Shown: positions 17,177 through 27,045, counted from the first letter of the stretch. The stretch is DNA of 64,000 nt from Acetobacteraceae bacterium B3987 (GCA_026537415.1 JAFNMF010000028.1:1-64000), one strand, 5' to 3'. Notes: generated from the letters alone by a model not told the origin. Numbers and translations are program-made.

Positions 17177-18691
17177 ATGGCAGAGGACAGAACACCCCTA
17201 CGCCGCCGATGGTTCCGCCGCCTTACCATCCGCAATGGAAACGGGAAGCGGCGTTGGCCCATCCGGTCGGCAGGGATCAACTTTGCGCTGGGCTATGGTG
17301 TCCTGTTCCTCATTTCGGCCACGCTGTTTCTGTCCTTCATCTGGTGGAGCAGCACAAGCCTGCTGAATGACCATGTACGAGCCTTCATCGAAACCGATGC
17401 TCAGGAGCTTCGACACCGCTGGAGTCACGGCGGTGCCGCCGCTCTAAGTGATGCCATCAATGATAGGCTGGAACAGAACATTGATGATGATGCCCTTTAT
17501 CTGCTGATGGACCGCCACGGCAGACGACTGGCCGGAAACCTGCCGGGCTGGCCCGTCGCCATCGAAAAGATGAATCATTTTTATGAGCTAACCATCCGCC
17601 GTTACACCTTCACTACACCAGCCCAGTTCAAGGCCTATGCCCTGCCTCATGGGTTCAAAATGATTGTGGGGCATGACATACGAGGCCGTACCCTTCTCAG
17701 CACGGTCATCACACGCACGGTCATCTGGTGTGCGGTCATGATCTCCCTACTGGCCGTGGGAGGGGCACTGGTGGTGCGAGACCTCTTTCGCCGTATGGTT
17801 GGCTCCATCGCTCGCACGGCTTCTGCCGTCGCCAATGGTGACCTCAACCACCGCATCACCCTGACAGGTAGCGAAACTGACCTCGTCGCCGAAACAGTCA
17901 ACACCATGCTGGACAGGATCAACCGACTGATGGAAGGGGTCCGGCAGGTCTCCAACGCCATTGCCCATGACCTGCGGACACCCATCACCCGTGCCCGCAA
18001 CCAGCTGGAAGAAGCCCTCTTCTCCGCCTCATCGCCTGATGAGCTACGTGTGGCCGTGGACAAAGCCATTGGAGACCTTGACCATATAACCGGCATTTTT
18101 GAAGCTCTCCTCCGGATCGCCCAGATTGAAGCAGGCTCACGCCGCTCAGCCTTTACGAATGTCGATCTCAACCAGCTTCTGGCCAATATGGCAGAACTCT
18201 ATGAAGCCTCCGCCGAAGATGCCGGGTTAAAACTGAAGCTGAATATCAAGACACTTCCCGCTCTGTTCGGCGATGAACGCATGCTGCAACAGGCGCTCGC
18301 CAATCTACTAGATAATGCCATCAAATTCTCCCCACCAGACAGCACACTGACCCTCAGTGCCCATCCTGTCATGGCCATGACAGCCTCCAGCAATGCCAAC
18401 GAGAAACAACGGCCCCTCGGACTCGAGATCAGCGTGCAGGATCAGGGGCCGGGTATGAATGATGCAGACATACTCCGTGCCCATGAACGCTTCTTCCGGG
18501 CCGAAAGCGCACGCAACACACCCGGCTCCGGCCTTGGGCTTTCTTTGGTACAGGCTGTCACCAGCCTGCATCATGGTCGGCTAATCCTCACGCAGGCCAA
18601 TCCGGGCCTGAAGGTTACTCTCTTTCTCCCCCTGACACCCGAAGCAGAGCAAACCGGCAGAAGCACTACCCCAACAGAAAATACATCATGA
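17177..18691 (+). CDS. Two-component sensor histidine kinase
   Basis: 504-aa membrane kinase. TM1 is about 36-58, followed by a periplasmic sensor of about 120 residues and TM2 at about 180-200. A HAMP domain (VVRDLFRRMVGSI... on) leads to the H box with His264 (AIAHDLRTPITRARNQLEEAL region). The N box is NLLDNAIKFSPP, with G1 QDQGPGMN and G2 GSGLGLSLV. It phosphorylates the preceding regulator. The start at 17177 is chosen because it follows the regulator stop and gives a basic N-terminus before TM1. An exported protein and a SIMPL protein follow on the same strand, after 75 bases. Confidence 0.92.
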   Translation: MAEDRTPLRRRWFRRLTIRNGNGKRRWPIRSAGINFALGYGVLFLISATLFLSFIWWSSTSLLNDHVRAFIETDAQELRHRWSHGGAAALSDAINDRLEQNIDDDALYLLMDRHGRRLAGNLPGWPVAIEKMNHFYELTIRRYTFTTPAQFKAYALPHGFKMIVGHDIRGRTLLSTVITRTVIWCAVMISLLAVGGALVVRDLFRRMVGSIARTASAVANGDLNHRITLTGSETDLVAETVNTMLDRINRLMEGVRQVSNAIAHDLRTPITRARNQLEEALFSASSPDELRVAVDKAIGDLDHITGIFEALLRIAQIEAGSRRSAFTNVDLNQLLANMAELYEASAEDAGLKLKLNIKTLPALFGDERMLQQALANLLDNAIKFSPPDSTLTLSAHPVMAMTASSNANEKQRPLGLEISVQDQGPGMNDADILRAHERFFRAESARNTPGSGLGLSLVQAVTSLHHGRLILTQANPGLKVTLFLPLTPEAEQTGRSTTPTENTS

Positions 18692-18766
18692 GGCCCAACG
18701 CACCTTATCCGTTACTGAATATTCATGCCCTGCCCATCTTCAGGGCATATGAGCTATGATAGTCCT

Positions 18767-19114
18767 ATGTCCATGCGTACCGTCTTCTTCCTCACTGTCA
18801 TTCTCTTATTGGCCCAAATGCCTCTCCGACCGGGGCATGCCTGGGGGTCGCTGCTGCATGAGAAGGAAACCTCCCAACCTGCTCAGGACCTCGTCATTAC
18901 CAGTGACAGTCAAGCCTATTGCGCCCAGCTGAATGAACATCTAGCAGCAAAGATGCGTCTGCCCCACGATGTTCCCGTCGGTGCCATGGATGATGCACGA
19001 CATCTTCAGGAAGAAGGGCAGGAACTTTGCCAGCAGAACCACATACGGGCAGGCATAGGCCGCTTACGGCGCGCACTTGTTATACTAAAAAATCAAGAAA
19101 GGCCCCATCAATGA
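18767..19114 (+). CDS. Small exported protein of unknown function
   Basis: 115-aa protein with a signal peptide (hydrophobic core VFFLTVILLLAQM, likely cut after GHA near residue 25). The mature part is helical and has two cysteines (YCAQL and ELCQQ), which could pair in the periplasm. A second in-frame ATG at 18773 is equally possible as the start. It overlaps the SIMPL gene by 4 bases (ATGA), so the two are translationally coupled and probably work together. The family is not recognised. Confidence 0.65.
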   Translation: MSMRTVFFLTVILLLAQMPLRPGHAWGSLLHEKETSQPAQDLVITSDSQAYCAQLNEHLAAKMRLPHDVPVGAMDDARHLQEEGQELCQQNHIRAGIGRLRRALVILKNQERPHQ

Positions 19115-19917
19115 GCCTCCAGCGTTCCTTGTCACTCTCTGGTCTGACAGTGTTAGCCACCGGATGCCTACTCGGCAGCATCGCCCTTTCTGCCCCTCAG
19201 GCACTGGCAACTCCAGATGGTGGGCCGGTTGTTACAACACCGGCAGAAGCACCCCTTCCCCCTCACCCACGTGGTACGGTGCTGTCCTTCTCCGTCTGCG
19301 ATGAAGCGCAGGCAAAGGCTGATACACTTTCCATCCACCTCTCTGCCAGATCGGAGGGTGCGTCACCTACTATTGTTCAGCAGCATCTCAACCAGCTTGT
19401 CAGCAATGCTATGGCCATTCTGAAAGACCAGCCAGATGTGAAAAGTACAGCAGAGAGCTACGCTGTCGGGCAAGAATACGCCCCCCATGACAAACGCAAC
19501 TGGATTGCCCGGCAAACTCTGGTTCTGAGCAGCCAGAACCGCGATGGCTTGCTCGCTCTGGCTGAAAAGCTCCAGAAGTTGGGCCTCAGCATTGATGACA
19601 TGCAGTGGAGCCTTAACCCCGAAGCCTATGCCAAACTGGAACAGCAGGCCCGTCTTGGTGCCTTAAAGAAACTCCGCCAGCAAGCTGAAGAAGATGCGAC
19701 TGCTCTGGGTCAGACCCTACTTGGTCTTGAGCGCATACATATCGGCAGCCAAAGCATGGATGACTTTGAGCCGCACCCCCGCATGAGCCCCATGCTTATG
19801 ATGGCCGAGGCCCGCAGTGCCGCTACACCACCACCTGAAAGCACAGCAGAGATGCAGACGGTACGTGTAACGGTCAGTGCGCAAGCCCGTCTGGCACAGC
19901 AGGACCAGACACCCTGA
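19111..19917 (+). CDS. Periplasmic SIMPL (DUF541) domain protein
   Basis: 268-aa exported SIMPL/DUF541-domain protein. The signal peptide ends near residue 31 (APQALA). The domain features include repeated strands and the QQARLGALKKLRQQAEEDATALG helix that marks the family, and C-terminal strands TVRVTVSAQARL. Related proteins (BP26/OMP28, YggE) are envelope proteins linked to oxidative stress or forming channel-like oligomers; the molecular role is uncertain. It starts inside the stop of the preceding gene. It ends 4 bases before the convergent HtrA-like stop. Confidence 0.85.
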   Translation: MSLQRSLSLSGLTVLATGCLLGSIALSAPQALATPDGGPVVTTPAEAPLPPHPRGTVLSFSVCDEAQAKADTLSIHLSARSEGASPTIVQQHLNQLVSNAMAILKDQPDVKSTAESYAVGQEYAPHDKRNWIARQTLVLSSQNRDGLLALAEKLQKLGLSIDDMQWSLNPEAYAKLEQQARLGALKKLRQQAEEDATALGQTLLGLERIHIGSQSMDDFEPHPRMSPMLMMAEARSAATPPPESTAEMQTVRVTVSAQARLAQQDQTP

Positions 19918-19921
19918 ACGC

Positions 19922-21217
19922 CTAGAAAGCCGCTGTAGGCCGTTTGCCGAGCGCAACCGGGAGGGTAATGACCTTACCCTCCCGCCTGATGGTAAAATTG
20001 AAGACAGTACCGGGATGAGCAGCAGCCACGCTACGCAGTACCGTGCGGGCATCATGAACCGGAACATTCCCGATTGCCAGAATGGCATCCTTTTTCCGCA
20101 AGCCACCCTGCCAAGCCGCCCCGTGAGGGTCCACATCCTCTACCCACATAGGGAAGCTGGCATCATTCAGCGTTACACCCAGCCAACCATGTTCCACATG
20201 GCCAGTCTTGCGGATGGACTCCACAACCGGAGCCACAATTTCCGAAGGAATGCCAAAGCCGATGCCCACTGAACCATCACTGGGGGATGCGATTGCCGCA
20301 TTCATCGCTACGACCTGCCCCTGAAGATTAAACGCAGGCCCACCAGAGTTACCCGGATTGATTGGCGCATCAAGCTGCATGAAATCATCCAACGCACCAC
20401 TACCCAAATCACGCCCGACAGCCGAGACAATGCCCGCCGTCACTGACGAGCCAAAACCGAACGGGTTACCGGCAACCAGTATCCAGTCCCCGATTTCCAC
20501 CTGTCGGCTATCCCCCCAAGACACGCATGGCAACGGCGTTGGGCTATCTACCTTGATGACGGCAATATCCGTCATGGGGTCATCTCCCAGACTATGGGCA
20601 GGCAGAGACCGACCATCCGAAAGGGACACCATGATACGCGTAGCCTGCCCGATGACGTGCCGGTTCGTCACAATAATACCGGAAGCATCCACAACGAAAC
20701 CAGAGCCAGCCCCCGTCAGCTCATCATCAGCAGGATGTAACATACGCCGGACCTTGCCGGCCCCATGATGCCGGAGATGCCGCTTCTTTCTAGGAGTAGC
20801 CGGGACCGAATGTCGCTGTTCACGGGTAGAAGGCTGAGATGCTGCATCAGAATCATCATCCTCATCATCCGAGGAAGATGAAGCGTGAGAGATAGAGATA
20901 TTCACCACCGCCGGGATAACCTGATGCACAAGCGGGGCAAAACTGGGCAAATTCAAGGCTTCCCGCAGCGGCGGAGCCTCATGGGCGGCTCCCGCCGGGG
21001 CACTCCCTACCGATGTTGCCGCAGGCGGTAACACCAAAGGGGAAGAGACCGGAACAGGGGGACGATGAACGGCCTTATACAGACTAGTGTTCTTTATCGG
21101 CTCAGGCACCTTCTCCCCGCCGGGCACCCACCACAGGCATACGCCTGCGGCAGCCATACTCCCCACGGCTGCCGGCAGCAAGACGGACCAGACCAAGTGC
21201 CTCATAACCGGCTGCAT
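19922..21217 (-). CDS. HtrA/DegP-like trypsin-like serine protease with one PDZ domain
   Basis: 431-aa membrane-anchored periplasmic protease. The N-terminal TM is about residues 5-30. A low-complexity linker follows: an acidic run SSSDDEDDDSD at about 114-124, then a basic His/Arg/Lys run KKRHLRHH. The trypsin-like domain has His187 (TNRHVIG), Asp217 (DIAVIKVD) and Ser291 (GNSGGPAF). A single C-terminal PDZ domain follows, making it DegS-like rather than two-PDZ DegP. Start choices are ATG 21217 (AGGGGAG 11 bases upstream), GTG 21238 or ATG 21205. It probably has a role in quality control or envelope-stress proteolysis. Confidence 0.9.
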   Translation of the reverse strand: MQPVMRHLVWSVLLPAAVGSMAAAGVCLWWVPGGEKVPEPIKNTSLYKAVHRPPVPVSSPLVLPPAATSVGSAPAGAAHEAPPLREALNLPSFAPLVHQVIPAVVNISISHASSSSDDEDDDSDAASQPSTREQRHSVPATPRKKRHLRHHGAGKVRRMLHPADDELTGAGSGFVVDASGIIVTNRHVIGQATRIMVSLSDGRSLPAHSLGDDPMTDIAVIKVDSPTPLPCVSWGDSRQVEIGDWILVAGNPFGFGSSVTAGIVSAVGRDLGSGALDDFMQLDAPINPGNSGGPAFNLQGQVVAMNAAIASPSDGSVGIGFGIPSEIVAPVVESIRKTGHVEHGWLGVTLNDASFPMWVEDVDPHGAAWQGGLRKKDAILAIGNVPVHDARTVLRSVAAAHPGTVFNFTIRREGKVITLPVALGKRPTAAF

Positions 21218-21537
21218 GAAGAATGAAGCTCCCCTCACTGCGGTAAGCCTGCCGCAATGTTTTTACGTCCTTCCTCCCTACCACACTCCATCCCTTTTGA
21301 AAGCACATTCCTGCTTCCCCCGATGGCCCGCATCCTCACCTTAATCTGATGAACAACACCCTCCCTTCCTTCAGGGTGCATGCTTGCAAAAAACTATTCA
21401 TCATGGCATTTTACCATATCGTAACTTTCAAGGCAGATATGTGGCGGCCTCTCATATATTGGGAATGGGCTCACGATCTGTCGTGCTGGCTATGTAAAAT
21501 CAATATTTTCAATAGGTTATCCTAAAGGATGAATGCG
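21218..21537. other. AT-rich intergenic region without a visible gene
   Basis: This 320-base spacer separates the divergent protease and GT32 genes. It is AT-richer than its surroundings, especially from 21390 on. I see a short CACCCT/AGGGTG hairpin near 21358-21379 and no credible ORF, tRNA or RNA motif. It presumably holds both promoters. Confidence 0.5.
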
Positions 21538-22605
21538 ATGCATTATTACAACGAAAGTAATATCATCACCTTACCCTGCCCCATTTTTCTGACATACTTC
21601 TTTACAGTTCTTATAATAAAAGATAACGAAATCAAGCAAATCGATTTCTGCGACATCAAAGAATACATGGATTATCTTCCGACAGATGAGCAGCTAAGTG
21701 CGCATGGCATCTCTGTCCTTAACCCATCCGATGACACATTCCTGCTGTTGCAGCACAATTATTTCCTGTCCGCTCGACCTAACGGTACGTTCGACCTAAC
21801 CAACAAAGCGCATGGTTGGGAAGAATTCAGAAGAATATCGGCTATTCCATTCCGATTCGTTCCAGAAAAGCCCTTTTCACCTCGCATCCCCCACATCATC
21901 CACCAGACTGATAATCCCCTTCAGCCTCAGGACATCTACCTAGAGAACATCAAATCCCTGAAAACCCTGAATAAAGGCTGGGATTACAGGTATTATTCAG
22001 AAAAAGATCGTATTGACTTTATTTATACCTATTATGGCTGGGAGATGCTGAGCATCTACCTGCGGCTGAACCGCCTCTACGGTGCGGCACAGGCTGACTT
22101 TTTTAGATATCTCTGCGTGTACCAACATGGCGGCGTTTATCTGGATATGAAATCGGGAGGAACCAAGCCCATTTCATCCATCCTTCATGAAGACGACCAG
22201 TTCATCATTTCTCAATGGGACTGGAGCATTCCCCGTTATTTTGAATGGGGCAAAAAGGCTGAACTCTCCCACATTGAAGGGGGGGAATACCCCATCTGGT
22301 GCCTCATCTGCTCACCGGGCCATCCTCTCATGGCCAAGGTCATTAACCAGATGATTGCCAACATCTTTTTCTACACGCCCGCCCTACATGGCACGGGTAG
22401 TGTAGCAACATTGAAAGTCACCGGCCCCATCATGTTTACACGGGTCGTCTTCAACAACCTTCATAAATACGACGTGAAGAAAGAAGACATACTACACAAG
22501 GGCCTCAACCCCCACATGGTAGAGAATATCGTCCGTAAGAACCAGTATCACGGGCAGATCCTACCGCTCGTCATACAGTCCGTTCACATCGGAGACACAG
22601 TATAA
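21538..22605 (+). CDS. GT32-like glycosyltransferase (OCH1/capsular-sugar transferase family)
   Basis: 355-aa glycosyltransferase with the DXD-sugar-binding fold. RIPHIIHQTDN opens the catalytic domain near residue 115. It continues with AAQADFFRYLCVYQHGG and the metal/sugar-nucleotide motif VYLDMKSGG, which is the DxK variant seen in bacterial GT32 proteins rather than DxD. It probably adds a sugar to a surface polysaccharide or LPS. The N-terminal 100 residues are not recognised. The gene is clearly AT-richer than its neighbours, particularly at the 5' end, suggesting horizontal acquisition. The start at 21538 is preferred (AAAGGA 8 bases upstream) over the ATG at 21529. It is convergent with hrpB. 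Confidence 0.82.
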   Translation: MHYYNESNIITLPCPIFLTYFFTVLIIKDNEIKQIDFCDIKEYMDYLPTDEQLSAHGISVLNPSDDTFLLLQHNYFLSARPNGTFDLTNKAHGWEEFRRISAIPFRFVPEKPFSPRIPHIIHQTDNPLQPQDIYLENIKSLKTLNKGWDYRYYSEKDRIDFIYTYYGWEMLSIYLRLNRLYGAAQADFFRYLCVYQHGGVYLDMKSGGTKPISSILHEDDQFIISQWDWSIPRYFEWGKKAELSHIEGGEYPIWCLICSPGHPLMAKVINQMIANIFFYTPALHGTGSVATLKVTGPIMFTRVVFNNLHKYDVKKEDILHKGLNPHMVENIVRKNQYHGQILPLVIQSVHIGDTV

Positions 22606-22651
22606 TCACCCGCTCCAAATAATCAGTACTATCCGAACATCACGTCCGGAC

Positions 22652-25138
22652 TCATGATTCATAAGCAGGATTTTCTGGCCAGTTATGCTTAGGGTAACGC
22701 CCCCGCATGTCCTTCCGCATGTCTAGCCAACCAGACTTCCAGAACTGTTCCAAATCCGCCGTCACGGCCTGCGGACGGCCAGCGGGGGAAAGCAGCGTAG
22801 CATGTAACACTACCTTACCCCCCGCCAACTGAGGTAGAGCCATTGTGCCGTAAAAATCCTGCGCTCTGGCCGAGAGGGACGGCACAACAGTCGTATAATC
22901 AATCCGCCTGCGCCCGACCTTCAGCGTAACATAAGCAGGCAGCTGGCGGTCTAACTCCTGTTGGTCTTCATAAGCCAGAAGACTTGTCAGAATGGCAGCA
23001 AGGTCCAGCTCTCTGAGCTGCACGAGCCTGTCCAGTCCAGCCAACCACGGCTCCAGCCAGTCCATGGACTGGACCAGTGCTTCATCGGACAGGTCCGGCA
23101 GATGAGGCGCATAATGTGTCCGGGCCAATGCTACACGGGCCTGCAACTGCTGTGCCGACTCTGACCAGTCCAGATGACGGGACAGATCACCCTGCACCTT
23201 CGCCAGAAGAGCCGCCGTCACATCTTCCGGCTCAGCCGGTACGTTCCGGTCCTTCAGAACCAGATTACCCAGCCGCAGCCTCTGCCGGACAATCACCTTG
23301 CCTGATGTGCCGTCAAGAGCGGGCTCCCGCTGTTCCTTCAGGCTGGCCTGCACAGAGTCAGGCAGGCTCTCCAGCGTTACCGGGGCCGCAAGGGTCATGT
23401 CCGTCCCCTTGCGGACATGGAAGGCCGCCCCTGCCAGAAGGTCATCCTGCACCAGCGGGTCAGTCGCCCCTATGCGGGCACTGCCACCACCTGCCAGACG
23501 ATAACGCCCATCCGCACTGGTCCGCTGCGCCAGACGGTCAGGGAACCCCGCCGCAACCAGCCGCCCTGCGCCATGACCTGTCAGCCCTGCACTCACCAGA
23601 TCAGCCAGACCATCCTGATTCACGGTCTGCCCGGCCCGCCGGAGAAACCGCACTGCCGCCTGACGGAGCTGCCGCACGACATGGCGGGGCACACGGGCAT
23701 CATCCTGCATGAAGAGTTTCAGACGCAGCCTGAGATCAGCCGAGGCCTCCCCAGCCCTACCTCCTCGCCCACCCAGCGGGTCACGCTCTTCCAGAAGGGC
23801 CGCCAGACAGACCGCCACGGCCAGTTCTTCCTCAGTCCGGGCAGCACAGAGCATCGCTGCCAGCCGGGGATGCGTGCCAAACCCGACCATCTTCTGCCCC
23901 AGAACCGTCAGACCCTGCTGACCGTCCAACGCCCCCAGAAACTGGAGAAGAGCCTGCGCCGCCGCCAGTCCGCCTTCTGGAGCCGGTTCGATCAGAGGAA
24001 GAGCCGCAGGAACCGTCCCCATCGCCTGCCGCCATGCCGCCGTAACAAGCGCAAAATCACACAGATCAGCTTCCCTGATAGCCGGGACCTCCTGCACGAT
24101 CAGACTGCGCTGGGTCATCTCCGACCAGAGACGGATGGCAATACCGGGAGCCTGACGCCCCGCACGACCCGCCCGCTGCTCTGCCGTGGCACGGGAGATG
24201 CGTCGTGTATGCAGGCGGGGCAGGCCTGTGCCCGCATCACGCTGGGGCAGACGCCGCCAGCCACCATCTACCACGACCCGTACACCGGGAACCGTCACGG
24301 ATGTCTCGGCAATGGAGGTTGCCAGCACGATACGCCGCCCGGAGTCCGGGTCCAGCGCACGGGCCTGATCCTCAACCGACTGTTCACCATAAAGCGGATA
24401 GATGGGAGCCTGCTCACCCAGCAGAGCCTGAAGACTGGCCTGCACCCTGCGGATTTCCCCCACTCCGGGCAGAAATGCCAGAATGGACCCTTCCTCCTCC
24501 CGCCATGCCTGCGCCACAGCCTGCGCGCAGCTTTCCGGCAAATCACGCAGATGGGCTATGTCCCGCCTGTAACGGACCTCCACCGGATACTGACGGCCGT
24601 CACTCTCAATCAGGGGAGCCTGCAGGGCGGTCGTGAAAATCCCGGCATCCAGCGTGGCGGACATGGCTACAAGCCGCAGCTCCGGCCTCAGGCTCTGCTG
24701 CACGTCACGGCAGAACCCTAGGGCCGTATCCCCATCAAGAGACCGCTCATGCACTTCATCAAACAGGACGGCTGACACACCATCCAGTAACGGATCAGCA
24801 AGCAGACGGCGGAGAAGCAGCCCCTCCGTCACGACCTCAATGCGTGTCTGGGCCGAAACGGCACTGTCAATACGGGTACGATAGCCGATCACCCCACCGG
24901 GCTTTTCACCACGCAAAGCCGCCATACGCTGGGCCGCCGCCCGCACGGCCACACGCCGTGGCTCCACAAGCAGAATACGGCCATCCCCCAGCCAGTCCGG
25001 AGCGGCCTCCAGCAGGGAAGGTGGAACAGCCGTCGTCTTCCCTGCCCCCGGCGGGGCCACCAGCACGACATTCGGCCCTGCCGCCAGAGCCTCATGCAGG
25101 GCAGGCAGAACCGCCGTTACAGGAAGGGAATCCGTCAT
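22652..25138 (-). CDS. hrpB: ATP-dependent helicase HrpB
   Basis: 828-aa DEAH-box helicase. Walker A GAGKT is at 31-35, the DEVH box at 126-129 and SAT at 159-161. It continues with the helicase C-terminal domain (ATSIAETSVTVPGVRVVVD; QRAGRAGRQAPG), the HA2-like region, and a long HrpB-specific C-terminus (GRYPKHNWPENP near the end). The family is widespread in Proteobacteria, with a still poorly defined role in RNA metabolism or cell-wall stability. The length matches E. coli HrpB (about 810-824). apt lies 26 bases upstream on the same strand. Confidence 0.96.
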   Translation of the reverse strand: MTDSLPVTAVLPALHEALAAGPNVVLVAPPGAGKTTAVPPSLLEAAPDWLGDGRILLVEPRRVAVRAAAQRMAALRGEKPGGVIGYRTRIDSAVSAQTRIEVVTEGLLLRRLLADPLLDGVSAVLFDEVHERSLDGDTALGFCRDVQQSLRPELRLVAMSATLDAGIFTTALQAPLIESDGRQYPVEVRYRRDIAHLRDLPESCAQAVAQAWREEEGSILAFLPGVGEIRRVQASLQALLGEQAPIYPLYGEQSVEDQARALDPDSGRRIVLATSIAETSVTVPGVRVVVDGGWRRLPQRDAGTGLPRLHTRRISRATAEQRAGRAGRQAPGIAIRLWSEMTQRSLIVQEVPAIREADLCDFALVTAAWRQAMGTVPAALPLIEPAPEGGLAAAQALLQFLGALDGQQGLTVLGQKMVGFGTHPRLAAMLCAARTEEELAVAVCLAALLEERDPLGGRGGRAGEASADLRLRLKLFMQDDARVPRHVVRQLRQAAVRFLRRAGQTVNQDGLADLVSAGLTGHGAGRLVAAGFPDRLAQRTSADGRYRLAGGGSARIGATDPLVQDDLLAGAAFHVRKGTDMTLAAPVTLESLPDSVQASLKEQREPALDGTSGKVIVRQRLRLGNLVLKDRNVPAEPEDVTAALLAKVQGDLSRHLDWSESAQQLQARVALARTHYAPHLPDLSDEALVQSMDWLEPWLAGLDRLVQLRELDLAAILTSLLAYEDQQELDRQLPAYVTLKVGRRRIDYTTVVPSLSARAQDFYGTMALPQLAGGKVVLHATLLSPAGRPQAVTADLEQFWKSGWLDMRKDMRGRYPKHNWPENPAYES

Positions 25139-25164
25139 GCCACCTCTGCGCCCTGTATCAGGCT

Positions 25165-25704
25165 TCAGTCTTCATATGTCAGCAGGGAGGTGACAGGTAC
25201 ATCAACCTTCTTACGCCCGCCCAGAGCCAGAAGCTCAATCATCACGGATGCTCCCACGACTTCAGCCCCTGCCTTACGCAGAAGATCAATGGAAGCCGCA
25301 AGCGTACCACCCGTTGCCAGAAGATCATCCAGCACCACCACCCGCTGACCGGGACGGACAGCATCTGCCTGAATATGCAGCTCATCTTCACCATATTCGA
25401 GGCTGTATCTATGGGAAATGGTCTTGCCCGGCAGCTTTCCCGGCTTGCGCAGCATGGTGAAACCACAGCCCAGACGGGTTGCCAGCGGAGCGGCCGTCAG
25501 AAAGCCACGGCTCTCGATCCCTGCCAGAATATCCGGCTGGAAACGGGCCACATCCTGAGCCAGACGCCCCGTTGCCACCTGCCATGCCTCCGGATTCCGG
25601 ATGAGGGTGGAGATATCGTAAAACAGGATACCCGGTTTCGGAAAATCGGGAACTTCACGGATATACTGTTTCAGATCCAGCGGGGCAGGGTCTTTAAAGG
25701 ACAT
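25165..25704 (-). CDS. apt: Adenine phosphoribosyltransferase
   Basis: 179-aa type I phosphoribosyltransferase: adenine + PRPP to AMP + PPi (purine salvage). The PRPP-binding loop [17 protein letters not shown] is intact. The N-terminal adenine-recognition part ([18 protein letters not shown]) and [13 protein letters not shown] are typical of Apt. The length equals that of the family (175-183). It lies upstream of hrpB on the minus strand. Confidence 0.96.
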   Translation of the reverse strand: MSFKDPAPLDLKQYIREVPDFPKPGILFYDISTLIRNPEAWQVATGRLAQDVARFQPDILAGIESRGFLTAAPLATRLGCGFTMLRKPGKLPGKTISHRYSLEYGEDELHIQADAVRPGQRVVVLDDLLATGGTLAASIDLLRKAGAEVVGASVMIELLALGGRKKVDVPVTSLLTYED

Positions 25705-25782
25705 GGCAAGCCTTCATATCGGGTTCATGATTGGCACAAAGGCCCTTTATAGGCCCTTATGCGTCTGTTTTAAAAGGGAGCC

Positions 25783-27045
25783 TCACGGGGCCATACGGGC
25801 AAAAACGGCCATGACGAGGAAAGCCGCCAGCAACATACCCCCCATCGGGATAGCCGTCCCCACCGGCAGCCATGAAAACATGACACTAGCCAGAATACCG
25901 AACACATACTGCCCCGTCCCTGCCAGAGCCGTTGCCACACCGGCATTACGCCCCTGCGTCAACAGGGCACCAGCCATAGCATTCGGGCCAATGCACCCCC
26001 CCGGTCCGAGCGCACAGAGCATCGCCCCGAAGAGCGGCCAGAGATACACATGCTTGAGATGCCCTGCGGCATCAACATCCAGAGCAGACCAGACAGCCAG
26101 CCCTAGCAGGATAGCCGCTCCAAAACAGCTTATGGCCAGCCCGGCCCGTAGCAAGGTCCGGCTATGATAATAATTCAGCAACCACGCATTGATCTGAGAA
26201 GAACCGATCATACACACCGCCATCACACCAAACAGAACACCATACTGAAACGGTGTGAAGGCATAGACACTCTCGAAAAGAAACGGTGCTGCCGTCAGGT
26301 AAGTGAATACGGCAAAACCCTGCACCATCCAAATAAGCGCATTGAAACGGTAATTCCTATCCTTCAATGTCTGTCCGTAACGGGTCATGATGGCCCAGAG
26401 CCGCATAGGATGGCGGTCTCCATCATCCAATGTTTCCGGTAGAAAGAGAAAAACGACCAGCAGGCCAATCACACCATAAAGGGATGTCGCCCAGAAAATA
26501 TCCCGCCATGTGATGAACTGAAGGGCAAATCCACCCAGTGCAGGGGCCAAAATCGGCACCACACCCTGAATCAGGATGAGCCGAGACATCATCTTCGCTG
26601 TCGCATCACCAACCGTCACATCTCGAACGCAGGCATTAGGCACAACAAGGCTAGCAGCCCCCATCAAGGCGGCAAAAGCCCGAAAAAAACAGAGCATGGG
26701 CATGGAGGTGGACAGGGCGCAGCCCGCTGCTGCCAGCGCATAGAATAACGTCCCCACCAACAGGGGGCGACGGCGACCGAAGCGGTCCGTCAGTGGCCCG
26801 ACCATGATCTGCCCGATAGCCAGACCAGCAACCCATGCCGCCATTGTCAGGCTGCCCGTCCCCGGGGCAGAACCGAGCTGATGCTCCATCTCTGGCAGGG
26901 CGGGCAAGTAAATATCCGTTGAAACAGGGCCAACAGCCGTCAGTGTCCCTAGAAGAAGCGGCAGCCAGAACGGCATTTTCCCGCCTTTGACCAGAGGCCT
27001 GCTGAGCAAAGCCTGTTCAAAAAAGCCACGCTGTGACGTCGTCAT
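25783..27045 (-). CDS. Bcr/CflA-family multidrug efflux MFS transporter
   Basis: 420-aa MFS transporter with about 12 predicted membrane helices. STDIYLPALPEM near residue 43 is the TM1 hallmark of the Bcr/CflA subfamily. The loop 2-3 motif is GPLTDRFGRRRPLL, and NACVRDVTVGDATAKMMSRLILIQG is the DHA1 motif region. It probably exports drugs or small metabolites (bicyclomycin, chloramphenicol or dipeptides in relatives). It is followed by apt 78 bases downstream. The upstream VTT gene ends 6 bases before its ATG, so they are likely co-transcribed. Confidence 0.92.
   Translation of the reverse strand: MTTSQRGFFEQALLSRPLVKGGKMPFWLPLLLGTLTAVGPVSTDIYLPALPEMEHQLGSAPGTGSLTMAAWVAGLAIGQIMVGPLTDRFGRRRPLLVGTLFYALAAAGCALSTSMPMLCFFRAFAALMGAASLVVPNACVRDVTVGDATAKMMSRLILIQGVVPILAPALGGFALQFITWRDIFWATSLYGVIGLLVVFLFLPETLDDGDRHPMRLWAIMTRYGQTLKDRNYRFNALIWMVQGFAVFTYLTAAPFLFESVYAFTPFQYGVLFGVMAVCMIGSSQINAWLLNYYHSRTLLRAGLAISCFGAAILLGLAVWSALDVDAAGHLKHVYLWPLFGAMLCALGPGGCIGPNAMAGALLTQGRNAGVATALAGTGQYVFGILASVMFSWLPVGTAIPMGGMLLAAFLVMAVFARMAP

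Noticed and set aside
23417-24721. 434-aa plus-strand frame opposite hrpB
   Set aside because: Antisense frame with Pro/Arg/His-rich composition and no domain; hrpB is unambiguous.
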